Assembly (NCBI GenBank): GCA_031422295.1
Contig: JANOQM010000090.1
Span: 1 to 64,000, forward strand
Length of the DNA stretch: 64,000 bases
From: JANOMH01 sp031422295
GTDB taxonomy: Bacteria; Pseudomonadota; Alphaproteobacteria; Rhodobacterales; Rhodobacteraceae
Reading direction: 5' to 3'
The translations under genes were made by a program, and so were the position numbers. Below are positions 23,400 to 32,147 of the stretch, one piece after another. The first letter of the stretch is position 1; each line of letters opens with the position of its first letter. Under the pieces are notes generated by a model, which saw only the letters and a program-made list of their open reading frames with translations, was not told the DNA's origin and did not search any database.

Positions 23400-24521
23400 C
23401 TAAGGTTTTGCCATGGCCCGGGCTTGCAATACCCAATCGTCACGCGCGATCCGGCCCTTGAAACTGATCCGGGTATCGACCCAGGCAATCTCGGCAGGGC
23501 CCCATGTGGCGATCTGATCAAAATGCCAGAAACCCAATTCGTTCAACGCTTTTTCTAGTTTTGGGCCGACGCCGACGATCAGTTTCAGGTCATCAGGCTT
23601 GCCCGCACGGGCAGCGGTCAGGATCAGAGGAGCGCTTTCGACGATTTCCTGCGCCCGCTCGCCCTTTGGGTCGTCGCTGGAAATCGGTTTGGCTACTGAT
23701 GCCGCCTGCGCCTGCTGCACGGTGACCCCGGTCAGATCGGCAGGTTGACCGGCTGCCGGGCGGGGTTCTGGCGCCGGATTGGTTTTGGTCACTTCGGGGG
23801 CGACCATCACGCCGCCGCCCTGCCACGGGGCGGTCATCGGCACTTCGGTCCCGTCAATCCGCTTGATCGTGTCACCCACATCGACTGCAAACTGGACCGA
23901 TGCGTTATACTTGGTCCGCCCACTTTCATATTGGGTCAGGCTGGTCAGCCCTTTGCGCGGCTCGGCGGCGTAACGGCCATTCTGCGGGCCGGGAACCGGA
24001 ACCTTGCCTGCCGCGAACTGGTCGATCAGGTCGGACAGGATGTCGGCTGTCAGATCCTCGTAATAATCCTTGCCGATCTGCGCCATCGGCGCATTGGCAC
24101 AAGAGCCGAGGCATTCGACCTCTTCCCAACTGAACCGGCCATCAGTGGACAGGTGATGGGCCTGCGCATTGATCCTGGATTTGCAGACTGCGACAAGATC
24201 TTCAGCGCCGCAGATCATGCAGGACAGGGTGCCACAAACCTGAATATGAGCAATAGAACCAACAGGTTGTAGTTGGAACATAAAGTAGAATGTGGCCACT
24301 TCCAGCGCGCGGATATAAGCAAGGCCCAGCATACCCGCGACATGTTCAATGGCGGGACGCGACAGCCAGCCTTCCTGTTCCTGCGCGCGCCACAGCAGTG
24401 GAATGATCGCACTGGCCTGCCGCCCCTCGGGGTATTTGGTGATCTGGGCCGCCGCCCAGACCTGATTGGCGGGGGTAAAGGCGAAAGTGGCGGGCTGGTC
24501 GTGGTGAAGTCTGCGAAGCAT
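23400..24521 (-). CDS. nuoE: NADH-quinone oxidoreductase subunit E with C-terminal extension
   Basis: 373 residues, about twice E. coli NuoE; long forms are known in Rhodobacter. Thioredoxin-like 2Fe-2S domain with C96-x4-C101 and C137-x3-C141 (N1a cluster), then a Pro/Ala-rich linker and a C-terminal domain (about 308-373: IVGVGPKLEKALNELGFWHF) shared with the adjacent membrane protein. A 120-base gap follows the stop. It is preceded by a 38-codon frame. Confidence 0.95.
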   Translation of the reverse strand: MLRRLHHDQPATFAFTPANQVWAAAQITKYPEGRQASAIIPLLWRAQEQEGWLSRPAIEHVAGMLGLAYIRALEVATFYFMFQLQPVGSIAHIQVCGTLSCMICGAEDLVAVCKSRINAQAHHLSTDGRFSWEEVECLGSCANAPMAQIGKDYYEDLTADILSDLIDQFAAGKVPVPGPQNGRYAAEPRKGLTSLTQYESGRTKYNASVQFAVDVGDTIKRIDGTEVPMTAPWQGGGVMVAPEVTKTNPAPEPRPAAGQPADLTGVTVQQAQAASVAKPISSDDPKGERAQEIVESAPLILTAARAGKPDDLKLIVGVGPKLEKALNELGFWHFDQIATWGPAEIAWVDTRISFKGRIARDDWVLQARAMAKP

Positions 24522-24524
24522 CAG

Positions 24525-24641
24525 CTATGTTCCGGTGAAAAGGGGGCCGCCGGCTGCGGCGGCAAGAATGGTCAACGGGCTAATGTGAATGCCCATCCCG
24601 GTGGCCACAAGAAACACAAGTGACGTGCCCCCGAATACCAT
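24525..24641 (-). CDS. Putative 38-residue membrane peptide upstream of nuoE
   Basis: MVFGGTSLVFLVATGMGIHI followed by SPLTILAAAAGGPLFTGT. Its ATG overlaps the TAA of the preceding lipoprotein gene (TAATG), and its TAG lies three bases before the nuoE ATG. Tight packing on both sides and a hydrophobic composition support a real small gene filling an otherwise empty 120-base gap. No homologue recalled. Confidence 0.45.
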   Translation of the reverse strand: MVFGGTSLVFLVATGMGIHISPLTILAAAAGGPLFTGT

Positions 24642-24961
24642 TATATGCAGGTGTCCGTCAAAACCCGGATCGTGCCGGCAGCCGACACTTCAGCCCGGCC
24701 TTCGGCCGCGAGTTCGGGCGTAAAGACCCGCAAGTCAGCCTCGGTGATCTGGGCTTGGGTCAGGATTGTGCCAACATTCGCGCTTGTCAGCAAACAACCA
24801 TTGGCAGCGATGGCCGCGACAAGACGTTCTTTGGGGGCAAGGACAGCGGGCATCGGGGCGGGTGCTACACCGGGCACCACCGAACCTACGGGCAACATCC
24901 CAGATATCATGCCGCAACCCGAAAGGGGCAACGCGAGCGCCAAAACAGTAAGAACTCTCAC
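24641..24961 (-). CDS. Small lipoprotein between nuoD and nuoE
   Basis: 106 residues from a GTG with GAGGAG upstream. Lipobox LPLSGC (Cys16). The mature part has a Pro/Ala/Val segment (SVVPGVAPAPMPAVLAP) and two more cysteines, one near the end (LTDTCI). Sequences such as ANVGTILTQAQITEADLR recur in Rhodobacterales lipoproteins of unknown role in nuo loci, from memory. Same strand as nuo. Confidence 0.7.
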   Translation of the reverse strand: MRVLTVLALALPLSGCGMISGMLPVGSVVPGVAPAPMPAVLAPKERLVAAIAANGCLLTSANVGTILTQAQITEADLRVFTPELAAEGRAEVSAAGTIRVLTDTCI

Positions 24962-25012
24962 CAGTCGATCTCCTCGTTCACCACAATGACTCTTCTCAAT
25001 CCGCGCTCCAAA

Positions 25013-25447
25013 CTAGCGTTGGCCATTGACAAACACTCCTCCCACACCACCGGTGTAGCAGGTGTTATTGCCGACAATTGCAATAAACAACTGCTGGCCG
25101 TCAGAGTTGCGGAATGTCTGACTCCGGGCTTGTCGCACGTTCAGGTAATTCATGTTGCTCGGTTCCGGGCAGTTCTGGCTAACAGCAATTACTGACGAAA
25201 GAAGTCTCTCGAATTGAGCGTCTGCGGCCTGGTCCTGTTCAGCCGTACGATTCACGAACGGATAACTTGTGGCGAGAACATCAGCGCAAACATCCGTAGG
25301 GATTGGGCATATCGACCCAGAAGTCATTGGCATTTGCGCCGACGGCTCGTTTGCCGCGACGGTCGCGCTCGCGATATCCGACCTTTCCGATGGGGCGGAA
25401 TCGCAAGAGGCGAGCGCTGCGATTACAATCAACACCGCCGCCCTCAT
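25013..25447 (-). CDS. Exported protein or lipoprotein after nuoD
   Basis: 144 residues. N-terminus MRAAVLIVIAALASCDSAPS is a signal sequence with a plausible lipobox (LASC, Cys15). The mature part has five further cysteines (ICPIPTDVC, QNCPEPSNM, NNTCYTGG) and a Gly-rich end. The ATG overlaps the nuoD TGA (CGATGA). More AT-rich than nuoD. Family not recognised. Disulfide-rich and periplasmic is likely. Confidence 0.65.
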   Translation of the reverse strand: MRAAVLIVIAALASCDSAPSERSDIASATVAANEPSAQMPMTSGSICPIPTDVCADVLATSYPFVNRTAEQDQAADAQFERLLSSVIAVSQNCPEPSNMNYLNVRQARSQTFRNSDGQQLFIAIVGNNTCYTGGVGGVFVNGQR

Positions 25448-26682
25448 CGGTCAATCTCCCCGAACACCACATCCATAGTACCAATAATCGCCGCCACATC
25501 CGCCAGTTGGTGCCCCTTGGCGATATGGTCCATCGCCTGCAAATGCAGGAACCCCGGCGCGCGGATTTTGCAGCGGTACGGCTTGTTGGTGCCGTCGGCC
25601 ACAAGAAACACACCGAACTCGCCTTTGGGGGCCTCGACGGCCGCATAAACCTCGCCCGCAGGCACGTGGAAGCCTTCGGTGTATAGCTTGAAGTGATGGA
25701 TCAGCGATTCCATGCTGGTTTTCATCTCGCCGCGGGTCGGCGGCGTCATTTTGCCCCGGGCCATTACATCGCCCTTTTCGACGGCCAGTTTGGCGCAGGC
25801 CTGGCGGATGATGCTGACCGATTGGCGCATTTCCTCCATGCGGCATAGGTAGCGGTCATAGCAGTCGCCATTCTTGCCGACAGGGATTTGGAATTCAAAT
25901 TCGTCATAGCATTCATAGGGTTGGGCGCGGCGCAAGTCCCAGGCGAACCCCGATCCCCGGACCATGACGCCGGAAAAGCCCCATTTCTGAATGTCGTCCT
26001 CGGTCACCACGCCGATATCGCAATTGCGCTGCTTGAAGATGCGGTTTTCGGTCAGCAAGCCGTCGATATCGGCCAGTCTGCCCGGAAATTCGACCGCCCA
26101 TTGGTCGATATCGGCAACCAACTGATCCGGCAGGTCGATATGCACCCCACCGGGGCGGAAATAGGCGGCATGCAGCCGCGCCCCGCAAGCCCGTTCGTAA
26201 AACACCATCAGCTTTTCGCGCTCTTCGAACCCCCAGAGCGGTGGGGTCAGCGCGCCGACGTCCAGCGCCTGCGTGGTGACGTTCAGCAGGTGGTTCAGCA
26301 CGCGGCCAATCTCGCAATACAGCACGCGGATCAGGCTGGCGCGGCGCGGCACCACCGTGCCGGTCAGCTTTTCAATCGCCAGACACCAGGCATGTTCCTG
26401 ATTCATCGGGGCCACGTAATCCAGCCGGTCGAAATACGGCAGGTTCTGCAGGTAGGTCCGGCTCTCCATCAGCTTTTCGGTGCCACGGTGCAGCAGGCCG
26501 ATATGCGGATCGCAGCGCTCGACAATCTCGCCGTCCAGTTCCAGCACCAGACGCAAAACCCCATGCGCCGCAGGGTGTTGCGGGCCGAAGTTGATGTTGA
26601 AATTGCGGATCTTCTGCTCGCCGGTCAGCGCGTCCTGCGTGCCGTCGTCGTATTTATTACGCCGGATATCGCCGTCCATCAT
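25444..26682 (-). CDS. nuoD: NADH-quinone oxidoreductase subunit D
   Basis: 412 residues. Contains FGPQHPAAHGVLRLVLELDG with the quinone-site His, the HRGTEKL loop, and the conserved Tyr in NLPYFDRLDYV. NuoD is the 49-kDa-type subunit at the quinone pocket. It overlaps nuoC at the start (ATGATG). Normal length and ending (GTMDVVFGEIDR). Confidence 0.97.
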   Translation of the reverse strand: MMDGDIRRNKYDDGTQDALTGEQKIRNFNINFGPQHPAAHGVLRLVLELDGEIVERCDPHIGLLHRGTEKLMESRTYLQNLPYFDRLDYVAPMNQEHAWCLAIEKLTGTVVPRRASLIRVLYCEIGRVLNHLLNVTTQALDVGALTPPLWGFEEREKLMVFYERACGARLHAAYFRPGGVHIDLPDQLVADIDQWAVEFPGRLADIDGLLTENRIFKQRNCDIGVVTEDDIQKWGFSGVMVRGSGFAWDLRRAQPYECYDEFEFQIPVGKNGDCYDRYLCRMEEMRQSVSIIRQACAKLAVEKGDVMARGKMTPPTRGEMKTSMESLIHHFKLYTEGFHVPAGEVYAAVEAPKGEFGVFLVADGTNKPYRCKIRAPGFLHLQAMDHIAKGHQLADVAAIIGTMDVVFGEIDR

Positions 26683-27305
26683 TTGGCCGCCTCCTTGGAT
26701 GCGCCAGCCCGCGCCTTGTCATCACCCGGCAGGACGTATTGCACACCCTCCCACGGGCTCAGGAAATCGAATTGGCGGTATTCCTGCACCAGATTGACCG
26801 GCTCATACACCACGCGCTTTTGCACCTCGTCATAGCGGACTTCGGTATAGCCGCTGGTCGGGAAATCCTTGCGCAGCGGGTGGCCGCGAAAGCCGTAGTC
26901 GGTTAGGATGCGGCGCAGGTCGGGGTGGCCGGTGAACAGGATGCCGAACATGTCGAACACCTCACGCTCGAACCAGTTGGCGGACGGATGCACGTCGATG
27001 ATCGAGGGCAGCATGTCGGTTTCGCACAAGGCAATACGCAGCCGGATGCGGTGGTTCTGGTACATGCTCAGGAAGTGATAGACCACGTCGAACCGGGCGG
27101 CGCGGCCGGGGTAATCGACGGCGGTGATGTCGACTAGGCTGTTGAATTTGCAAGTCACATCGGTTTTCAGAAAATCCACCAGCCCGACCAGACCCGCTGG
27201 AGCCACTTCCAGCGTCAATTCACCAAACGCAATGGCCCAGCCCAAAACGCCATCGGGGCGCTTGGTCTGAATATGGGTGGCAAGTTCAGTCAATGCTTCT
27301 GACAT
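26679..27305 (-). CDS. nuoC: NADH-quinone oxidoreductase subunit C
   Basis: 208 residues, 30-kDa-type subunit. The signature is split across FEREVFDMFGILFTGHPDLR and RRILTDYGFRGHPLRKDFP. It is separate from nuoD, as in alphaproteobacteria and unlike the fused E. coli nuoCD. It starts 46 bases after the nuoB stop. Confidence 0.97.
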   Translation of the reverse strand: MSEALTELATHIQTKRPDGVLGWAIAFGELTLEVAPAGLVGLVDFLKTDVTCKFNSLVDITAVDYPGRAARFDVVYHFLSMYQNHRIRLRIALCETDMLPSIIDVHPSANWFEREVFDMFGILFTGHPDLRRILTDYGFRGHPLRKDFPTSGYTEVRYDEVQKRVVYEPVNLVQEYRQFDFLSPWEGVQYVLPGDDKARAGASKEAAK

Positions 27306-27351
27306 GGCCCGTATCCTCTTGAATCAGCGAACAATCGTCCACGTGCGCTCA

Positions 27352-27876
27352 TCACCGCACAATCGTCCCGGTCCGCCGCATTTTCCGCTGCAACTGCAAT
27401 ATCCCATACAGCAGCGCCTCGGCGGTGGGCGGGCAGCCCGGCACATAGATATCGACCGGCACAATCCGGTCACAACCGCGCACGACGCTGTAGGAATAGT
27501 GATAATACCCGCCGCCATTAGCGCAGGACCCCATCGAGATGACATAACGCGGCTCGGGCATCTGGTCATAGACCTTGCGCAGCGCCGGGGCCATTTTGTT
27601 GGTCAGCGTGCCCGCCACGATCATCAAGTCGGACTGGCGCGGGGACGCGCGGGGGGCCGTCCCGAACCGCTCCAGATCATAGCGCGGCATCGACGTGTGC
27701 ATCATTTCGACCGCACAACAGGCCAGACCAAAGGTCATCCAGTGCAGCGACCCGGTCCGCGCCCAGTTGATCATCGCGGATGTCGAAGTGACCAGAAACC
27801 CCTTGTCCTGCAATTCGGCGTTCAGGCCGACTGTGGCCACATCCATATCGACGCCGGCGGTATTCACACCCGTCAT
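27352..27876 (-). CDS. nuoB: NADH-quinone oxidoreductase subunit B
   Basis: 174 residues from the ATG at 27876, which overlaps the nuoA stop (CAATGA); an ATG two codons upstream is equally possible, and a frame to 27993 lies in nuoA. Ligands of cluster N2: tandem Cys53-Cys54 (FGLACCAVEMM), MGSCANGGG and VPGCPPTAEAL. It hands electrons to quinone at the membrane interface. Confidence 0.97.
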   Translation of the reverse strand: MTGVNTAGVDMDVATVGLNAELQDKGFLVTSTSAMINWARTGSLHWMTFGLACCAVEMMHTSMPRYDLERFGTAPRASPRQSDLMIVAGTLTNKMAPALRKVYDQMPEPRYVISMGSCANGGGYYHYSYSVVRGCDRIVPVDIYVPGCPPTAEALLYGILQLQRKMRRTGTIVR

Positions 27877-28238
27877 TGCCATTCCAGCGCCCCCTTCTTC
27901 CATTCGTACATAAACCCGATGGTCAGCACGCCCAGAAACACCATCATCGACCAGAAGCCGACCATGCTGATGTCCTTGAAGGCCACGGCCCAAGGGAACA
28001 GGAACGCGACCTCCAGGTCGAAAATAATAAACAGGATCGACACGAGGTAGAAGCGGACGTCAAACTTCATCCGGGCATCATCAAACGCGTTGAAACCGCA
28101 TTCATAGGCCGACACTTTTTCCGGGTCCGGGTTGCGCACGGCAATGACTGCGGCGGCAATTATCAGGATAGCGCCTAATGCAATGGCAAGGCCCAGAAAA
28201 ATCATGATCGGCAGATATTCCTGCAACAAAACGTCCAA
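27873..28238 (-). CDS. nuoA: NADH-quinone oxidoreductase subunit A
   Basis: 121 residues, three TM helices. Conserved loop KVSAYECGFNAFDDARMKFD with the quinone-gate Cys. The start codon is TTG (28238), with AGGAA 8 bases upstream and MDVLLQEYLPIMIFLGLAIA matching the family N-terminus. It is the first gene of the complex I transcript. Confidence 0.95.
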   Translation of the reverse strand: MDVLLQEYLPIMIFLGLAIALGAILIIAAAVIAVRNPDPEKVSAYECGFNAFDDARMKFDVRFYLVSILFIIFDLEVAFLFPWAVAFKDISMVGFWSMMVFLGVLTIGFMYEWKKGALEWQ

Positions 28239-28426
28239 GGATCAGTTCCTTTCAGGCAAGGCGACCCCGGCGAAAAGGTCTGGCAAATCGACTATGCCAA
28301 CCCTTACCCCCCGCCCCCGGCAGGGTCAACCAAAGGCAGTGTCGCAGGCGTGCAAATTGAACAGACCCAAGGCCAGTATGGCCATGGCACTGGCAGCGCT
28401 ACGTACAAAGGATTAACAAAGCCCTT
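28239..28426. promoter_or_regulatory. Divergent promoter region of nuo and the DUF1345 gene
   Basis: A 188-base gap between divergent starts must hold the nuo promoter. A TTGACC on the minus strand (28327-28332) lies about 90 bases from nuoA, with a 17-base GC-rich spacer leading to TAAGGG. The -10 match is poor, so the exact promoter is uncertain. No clear inverted repeat or binding site was seen. Confidence 0.4.
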
Positions 28427-29056
28427 ATGACAGCCACCCGCCACATCCGTTTTGTCATCGCATTCGGGATCAGCCTTGCGGCGGGCGGACTGGCCGTGGT
28501 TGCGGCACTGCCTATCACAACCTCTATCCTGATCGCTGCAAACACTTGTTTTGCAGTGTATTTAGTGCTGGAACTATGGCTGGCATCCCAGTTGACCGCC
28601 GACCGACTACGCCAGCGGGCGGCTCAGACGGACGAAGGGCTGCCGCTGATTTTTATCCTGGCGCTGACTACAATCCTGATAAGCCTGTCCGCAATTTTCA
28701 TGGTCATCATCCGCCCGACCGGCGGTTGGGCCGAGGGCGCGCTGGCATTGACCACGATCCCCTTGGGTTGGGCGATGCTGCACACTTTGGCGGCGTTTCA
28801 TTATGCCTATTTATACTATGCCCCAGCGCAGGGGCAGCAACGGGGTGGTATCGATTTTCCGCAAACACCGGAACCGGGCGTGACCGAGTTTCTGTACTTC
28901 TCGTTTACCATCGGCATGACGGCCCAAGTGTCCGATGCGACACTCAGCCAAACCGCCTTACGCAAGGCGGTGCTAATTCATGCGATTGGATCGTTCTTTT
29001 ACAACACCACCATTCTGGCATTGGCGGTCAGTGCGGCCCTATCGCTTGGGCGGTAG
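28427..29056 (+). CDS. DUF1345 family membrane protein
   Basis: 209 residues with about five TM segments. It has the family-like block PEPGVTEFLYFSFTIGMTAQ and SQTALRKAVLIHAIGSFFYN. DUF1345 proteins are predicted inner-membrane proteins of unknown function. It is divergent from nuoA and convergent with the next gene, whose stop is one base away. Confidence 0.85.
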   Translation: MTATRHIRFVIAFGISLAAGGLAVVAALPITTSILIAANTCFAVYLVLELWLASQLTADRLRQRAAQTDEGLPLIFILALTTILISLSAIFMVIIRPTGGWAEGALALTTIPLGWAMLHTLAAFHYAYLYYAPAQGQQRGGIDFPQTPEPGVTEFLYFSFTIGMTAQVSDATLSQTALRKAVLIHAIGSFFYNTTILALAVSAALSLGR

Positions 29057-29057
29057 A

Positions 29058-29459
29058 TTACTTTGCTTTTTTCACCAGTTTCCACCACGCGGTCACTGCA
29101 ATAATGATCGGCAAGATGACGGACAGGCCCACCGTGTTGTTCATCGGCGGTTTTGGCAAATCACTCTTTACCGGGATTTCTGTCCATGTTTTCAGCTCTT
29201 TAATGGTGCCAAGAACCATGTCAGCCAGATCTTCGAGCGCCTTTTTGGTATCCTCTTTGCGCTTCATCATCTCACCAATCGCCTTGGCGCGTTTGCCCAA
29301 ATCATCAATCCGGCGGTCAATCCGGGGGCCGTCTTTTTTCAGCTTTTTCTGCCAATCGGCGTCAAGGCTGGCTTTGGACAAAGCCACATTCTTTTTCGAC
29401 GTTGCCGCCTGATCGCGGGTTTTCACGGGATTACGGCCATCCTTTGGCGGTGCTGGCAT
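29058..29459 (-). CDS. Helical protein with C-terminal membrane anchor
   Basis: 133 residues. The first 85 are very basic and helical (KKLKKDGPRIDRRIDDLGKR, MMKRKEDTKKALEDLADMV), probably coiled-coil. A single TM segment lies near the end (VGLSVILPIIIAVTAWWKLV) followed by KKAK, so it looks tail-anchored with the N-terminus in the cytoplasm. No family recognised. Convergent with the DUF1345 gene. Confidence 0.6.
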   Translation of the reverse strand: MPAPPKDGRNPVKTRDQAATSKKNVALSKASLDADWQKKLKKDGPRIDRRIDDLGKRAKAIGEMMKRKEDTKKALEDLADMVLGTIKELKTWTEIPVKSDLPKPPMNNTVGLSVILPIIIAVTAWWKLVKKAK

Positions 29460-29529
29460 CGGGATTCTCCTGCAATATCATCATGTCAATGACGCTAGTC
29501 TGGCATGGATCAACCCCAGCTTGCAAAAC

Positions 29530-30732
29530 CTATTCGGCGGCTTTTTGCTGGAAAACCGCCGATACTTCGGCCCGGATGATCCGGGCAATCTGGGCGCAAT
29601 CAGCCAAGCTAAACGTCAGCGGCAGGCGCATATCAATGATGCCCGCCAAGATGCGGTCAGTGGCAGGCATTGGGGTCGATGGGGCATAGTGCCACGACAT
29701 GTAGTTGGATGTGAAGGCCACAGGTTCGGCTGCGCCAAACCATTTCAGCTCGACCCCGCGGGTCAGGCAGCGGACCAGAAATTCGCGGATTGCTGCATCG
29801 TCCCAGTCCAGCAGCAGGAACTGAAAAGATGACGCGACAAAGCCTTCGGCGGGTGGGCGGGCGATCAGGGTCAGGCCGGGTGTATCGGCCAAACCATGCG
29901 TAACCACTTTATATCGTTCATTCCACCGGGCACATTGCGTTGCCAGATCGCGTAATTGCGGGCGCAGGATGGCTGCGCGCAGGTTGTCCATCCGGCCCGA
30001 GATATTGGGGGTTTCATAGCGGATTTGCGCAAACGCCTCGGGCGGGGGGGCGGCTCGGTGTCGGCCATAGAGCATGTAGGACCCTGACAAAACAATCGCC
30101 CGGGCCATGCCATCTGCATGATCTGAAACGATAAAACCGCCCTCGCCTGAATTCATGTGCTTGTAGGTCTGCGTCGAATAACAGCCGAACCGGCCATGCC
30201 GCCCGCTGGGCACGCCGTTCCATGTGGCCCCCATTGTATGGGCGCAATCCTCGATCACAATTACCCCCGCCGCGTCGCACAGGGCCATCAATTGATCCAT
30301 GTCGCAGATGTGGCCGCGCATATGCGACAGGAGCAACACCCTCGCATCTGTAAGCTTTTGCGACAATTCCTTAAGGTCGATTGTGAGGCTTTCTGTCACC
30401 CCGACAAACACCGGAACGGCCCCCACAGCCGCGATCGCACCGGGCACCGGAGCGAGGGTAAATGCATTCGACAGCACCCGGTCCCCCGGTTTGACGCCAC
30501 AGGCGCGCAGGGCCGTGGTCATCGCATAACCGCCCGAGGCAACAGCAAGGCAATAGCGCGCACCGGTGAAGGCTGCAAACTCATCCTCCAGCAGTGCCAC
30601 TTCCGCCACTTCGCCGGGGGCCACATTATAGCGGTGCAACCGGCCATGCCGCAGCACGGCCAGGGCGGCCTCGATCCCCGCCTCGGGGATCGGTTCCTGC
30701 TGGGTGAAACTTCCGATGAAATTTTCGGTCAT
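29530..30732 (-). CDS. DegT/DnrJ/EryC1/StrS-family aminotransferase
   Basis: 400 residues. PLP-dependent sugar-aminotransferase fold: VIEDCAHTMGATWNGVPSGR, the Schiff-base lysine in TQTYKHMNSGEGGF, and the N-terminal LARYCLAVASG-like substrate region (GARYCLAVASGGYAMTTALR). These enzymes usually aminate nucleotide-linked keto-sugars, but some act on other substrates. No sugar-biosynthesis neighbours are present, so the substrate is unknown. It is followed (57 bases upstream) by an MFS exporter gene on the same strand. Confidence 0.85.
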   Translation of the reverse strand: MTENFIGSFTQQEPIPEAGIEAALAVLRHGRLHRYNVAPGEVAEVALLEDEFAAFTGARYCLAVASGGYAMTTALRACGVKPGDRVLSNAFTLAPVPGAIAAVGAVPVFVGVTESLTIDLKELSQKLTDARVLLLSHMRGHICDMDQLMALCDAAGVIVIEDCAHTMGATWNGVPSGRHGRFGCYSTQTYKHMNSGEGGFIVSDHADGMARAIVLSGSYMLYGRHRAAPPPEAFAQIRYETPNISGRMDNLRAAILRPQLRDLATQCARWNERYKVVTHGLADTPGLTLIARPPAEGFVASSFQFLLLDWDDAAIREFLVRCLTRGVELKWFGAAEPVAFTSNYMSWHYAPSTPMPATDRILAGIIDMRLPLTFSLADCAQIARIIRAEVSAVFQQKAAE

Positions 30733-30789
30733 GCTGATGCCCCTATTTAACCCATTTGACCCCAGCCCAAAGCCCGGGTCAACGATGGG

Positions 30790-32025
30790 TCACTCGGCCA
30801 GCACGGCGCTGGTGTTGCGCCGGTCAACCACCACGAACATTGCGAGGGCCACGGCCAGAACCGCCGCCGCGATGAAATATGCGGTCCCGGCGGTTGCGAC
30901 CTGATTGTCCGGGTCGAGGAAATAGCCAAAAGCCTGACTGAAAAACAATGTGCCTGCCAGCATCGCCACATTCATCACGCTGGAAATACCGCCCTGCAAT
31001 TCGCCTTGGGCATCATCCGGCACCGCCTTGGACATCAGGGCGATCAGCATGGGATGCACCAGCCCTTCGGGCGCATGAATGACCAGCATGATCAGCACGA
31101 CGGCCAAACTGGGCGCCAGACCGTACCCCACCGCCGCAATGGTCGCAAAAATCAGCCCGAACAGCGCCACTTTATGTTCGCCAAAGCGTTTGACCAGTGG
31201 CCCTGACAGCACCCCTTGGGTCACGGCCGCAATGATCCCAAAGGCCGCGAGGGTCAGGCCGACCATGGCCGAGGACCAGTCAAACTTGGCCATGCCCCAG
31301 AACGGCCAGATTGCCGGATAGATCGATGAGGCGAAAAAGAACACGAACAGCACCGCACTGAGCGGGACGACGCCGTGATAGGACTGGAACACCTTGAATG
31401 TGCCGAACGGATTGGCGCGGCGCCAGTCAAACGGGCGGCGTTTTTCCGGCGGCAGGGTTTCAGGCAAAACGAAATACCCGAAAGCCAGATTCAGCCCCGA
31501 AATGACAGCAGCAACGTAGAACGGCACGCGCGGGCCAAGTTCGCCCAGCAACCCGCCGATGGCCGGTCCGATCACGAAACCGACGCCAAAGGCCGCCCCG
31601 ATCAGCCCGAATGCGCGGGCCCGATCCTCGGGCGCTGTGACATCGGCGATATAGGCATTGGCGATGACATAGGACGAACCGCAGACCCCGGCGATGACCC
31701 GGCCCACGAACAGCCACATCAGCGAGGGGGCGAGCGCCGAGAACAGATAGTCTAACATCAGCCCGGCCACGGCCAACAACAGCAGCGGACGGCGGCCATA
31801 GGCATCGGACAGATTGCCCATTACCGGGCCGAACAGGAACTGGGCGGCGGAAAACGCAAAAAACATCCAGCCGCCGATCAGGGCGGCATCCGACAGGTTC
31901 ATATGTCCAACGCTTTTGATCAGTTCCGGCAGGACCGGGATGATCAGGCCAAAGCCGACCATATCCAGCAAAACCGTCATGAATACGAATGTGATGGCCG
32001 AATTCGACGGCTTTGCGGGGGTCAT
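30790..32025 (-). CDS. MFS transporter, TetA/TCR-like
   Basis: 411 residues, 12 TM segments. It opens with ITFVFMTVLLDMVGFGLIIP, typical of the TCR/Tet family, and has motif A GNLSDAYGRRPLLLLA between helices 2 and 3. Such proteins export tetracycline or other compounds by proton antiport, but many chromosomal members have no known substrate. The name is by family only. Divergent from the lipoprotein gene at 32148. Confidence 0.85.
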   Translation of the reverse strand: MTPAKPSNSAITFVFMTVLLDMVGFGLIIPVLPELIKSVGHMNLSDAALIGGWMFFAFSAAQFLFGPVMGNLSDAYGRRPLLLLAVAGLMLDYLFSALAPSLMWLFVGRVIAGVCGSSYVIANAYIADVTAPEDRARAFGLIGAAFGVGFVIGPAIGGLLGELGPRVPFYVAAVISGLNLAFGYFVLPETLPPEKRRPFDWRRANPFGTFKVFQSYHGVVPLSAVLFVFFFASSIYPAIWPFWGMAKFDWSSAMVGLTLAAFGIIAAVTQGVLSGPLVKRFGEHKVALFGLIFATIAAVGYGLAPSLAVVLIMLVIHAPEGLVHPMLIALMSKAVPDDAQGELQGGISSVMNVAMLAGTLFFSQAFGYFLDPDNQVATAGTAYFIAAAVLAVALAMFVVVDRRNTSAVLAE

Positions 32026-32147
32026 TCTGTCGACCTTTGACTGACTTTGATTGGGTGTTTATGAAATGTTCTTTAGCGGACAGCGGCGGCCAAGGTCAAG
32101 TGACCGTCGCGGTTGCACTGTGCTGCCTTAGCCCCTATTTTGGGAGG

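Noticed and set aside
28320..28350. TTGACC with TAAGGG as the definite nuo promoter
   Set aside because: The -10 fits poorly and the spacer is nearly all G and C; position is plausible but not specific enough to call firmly.
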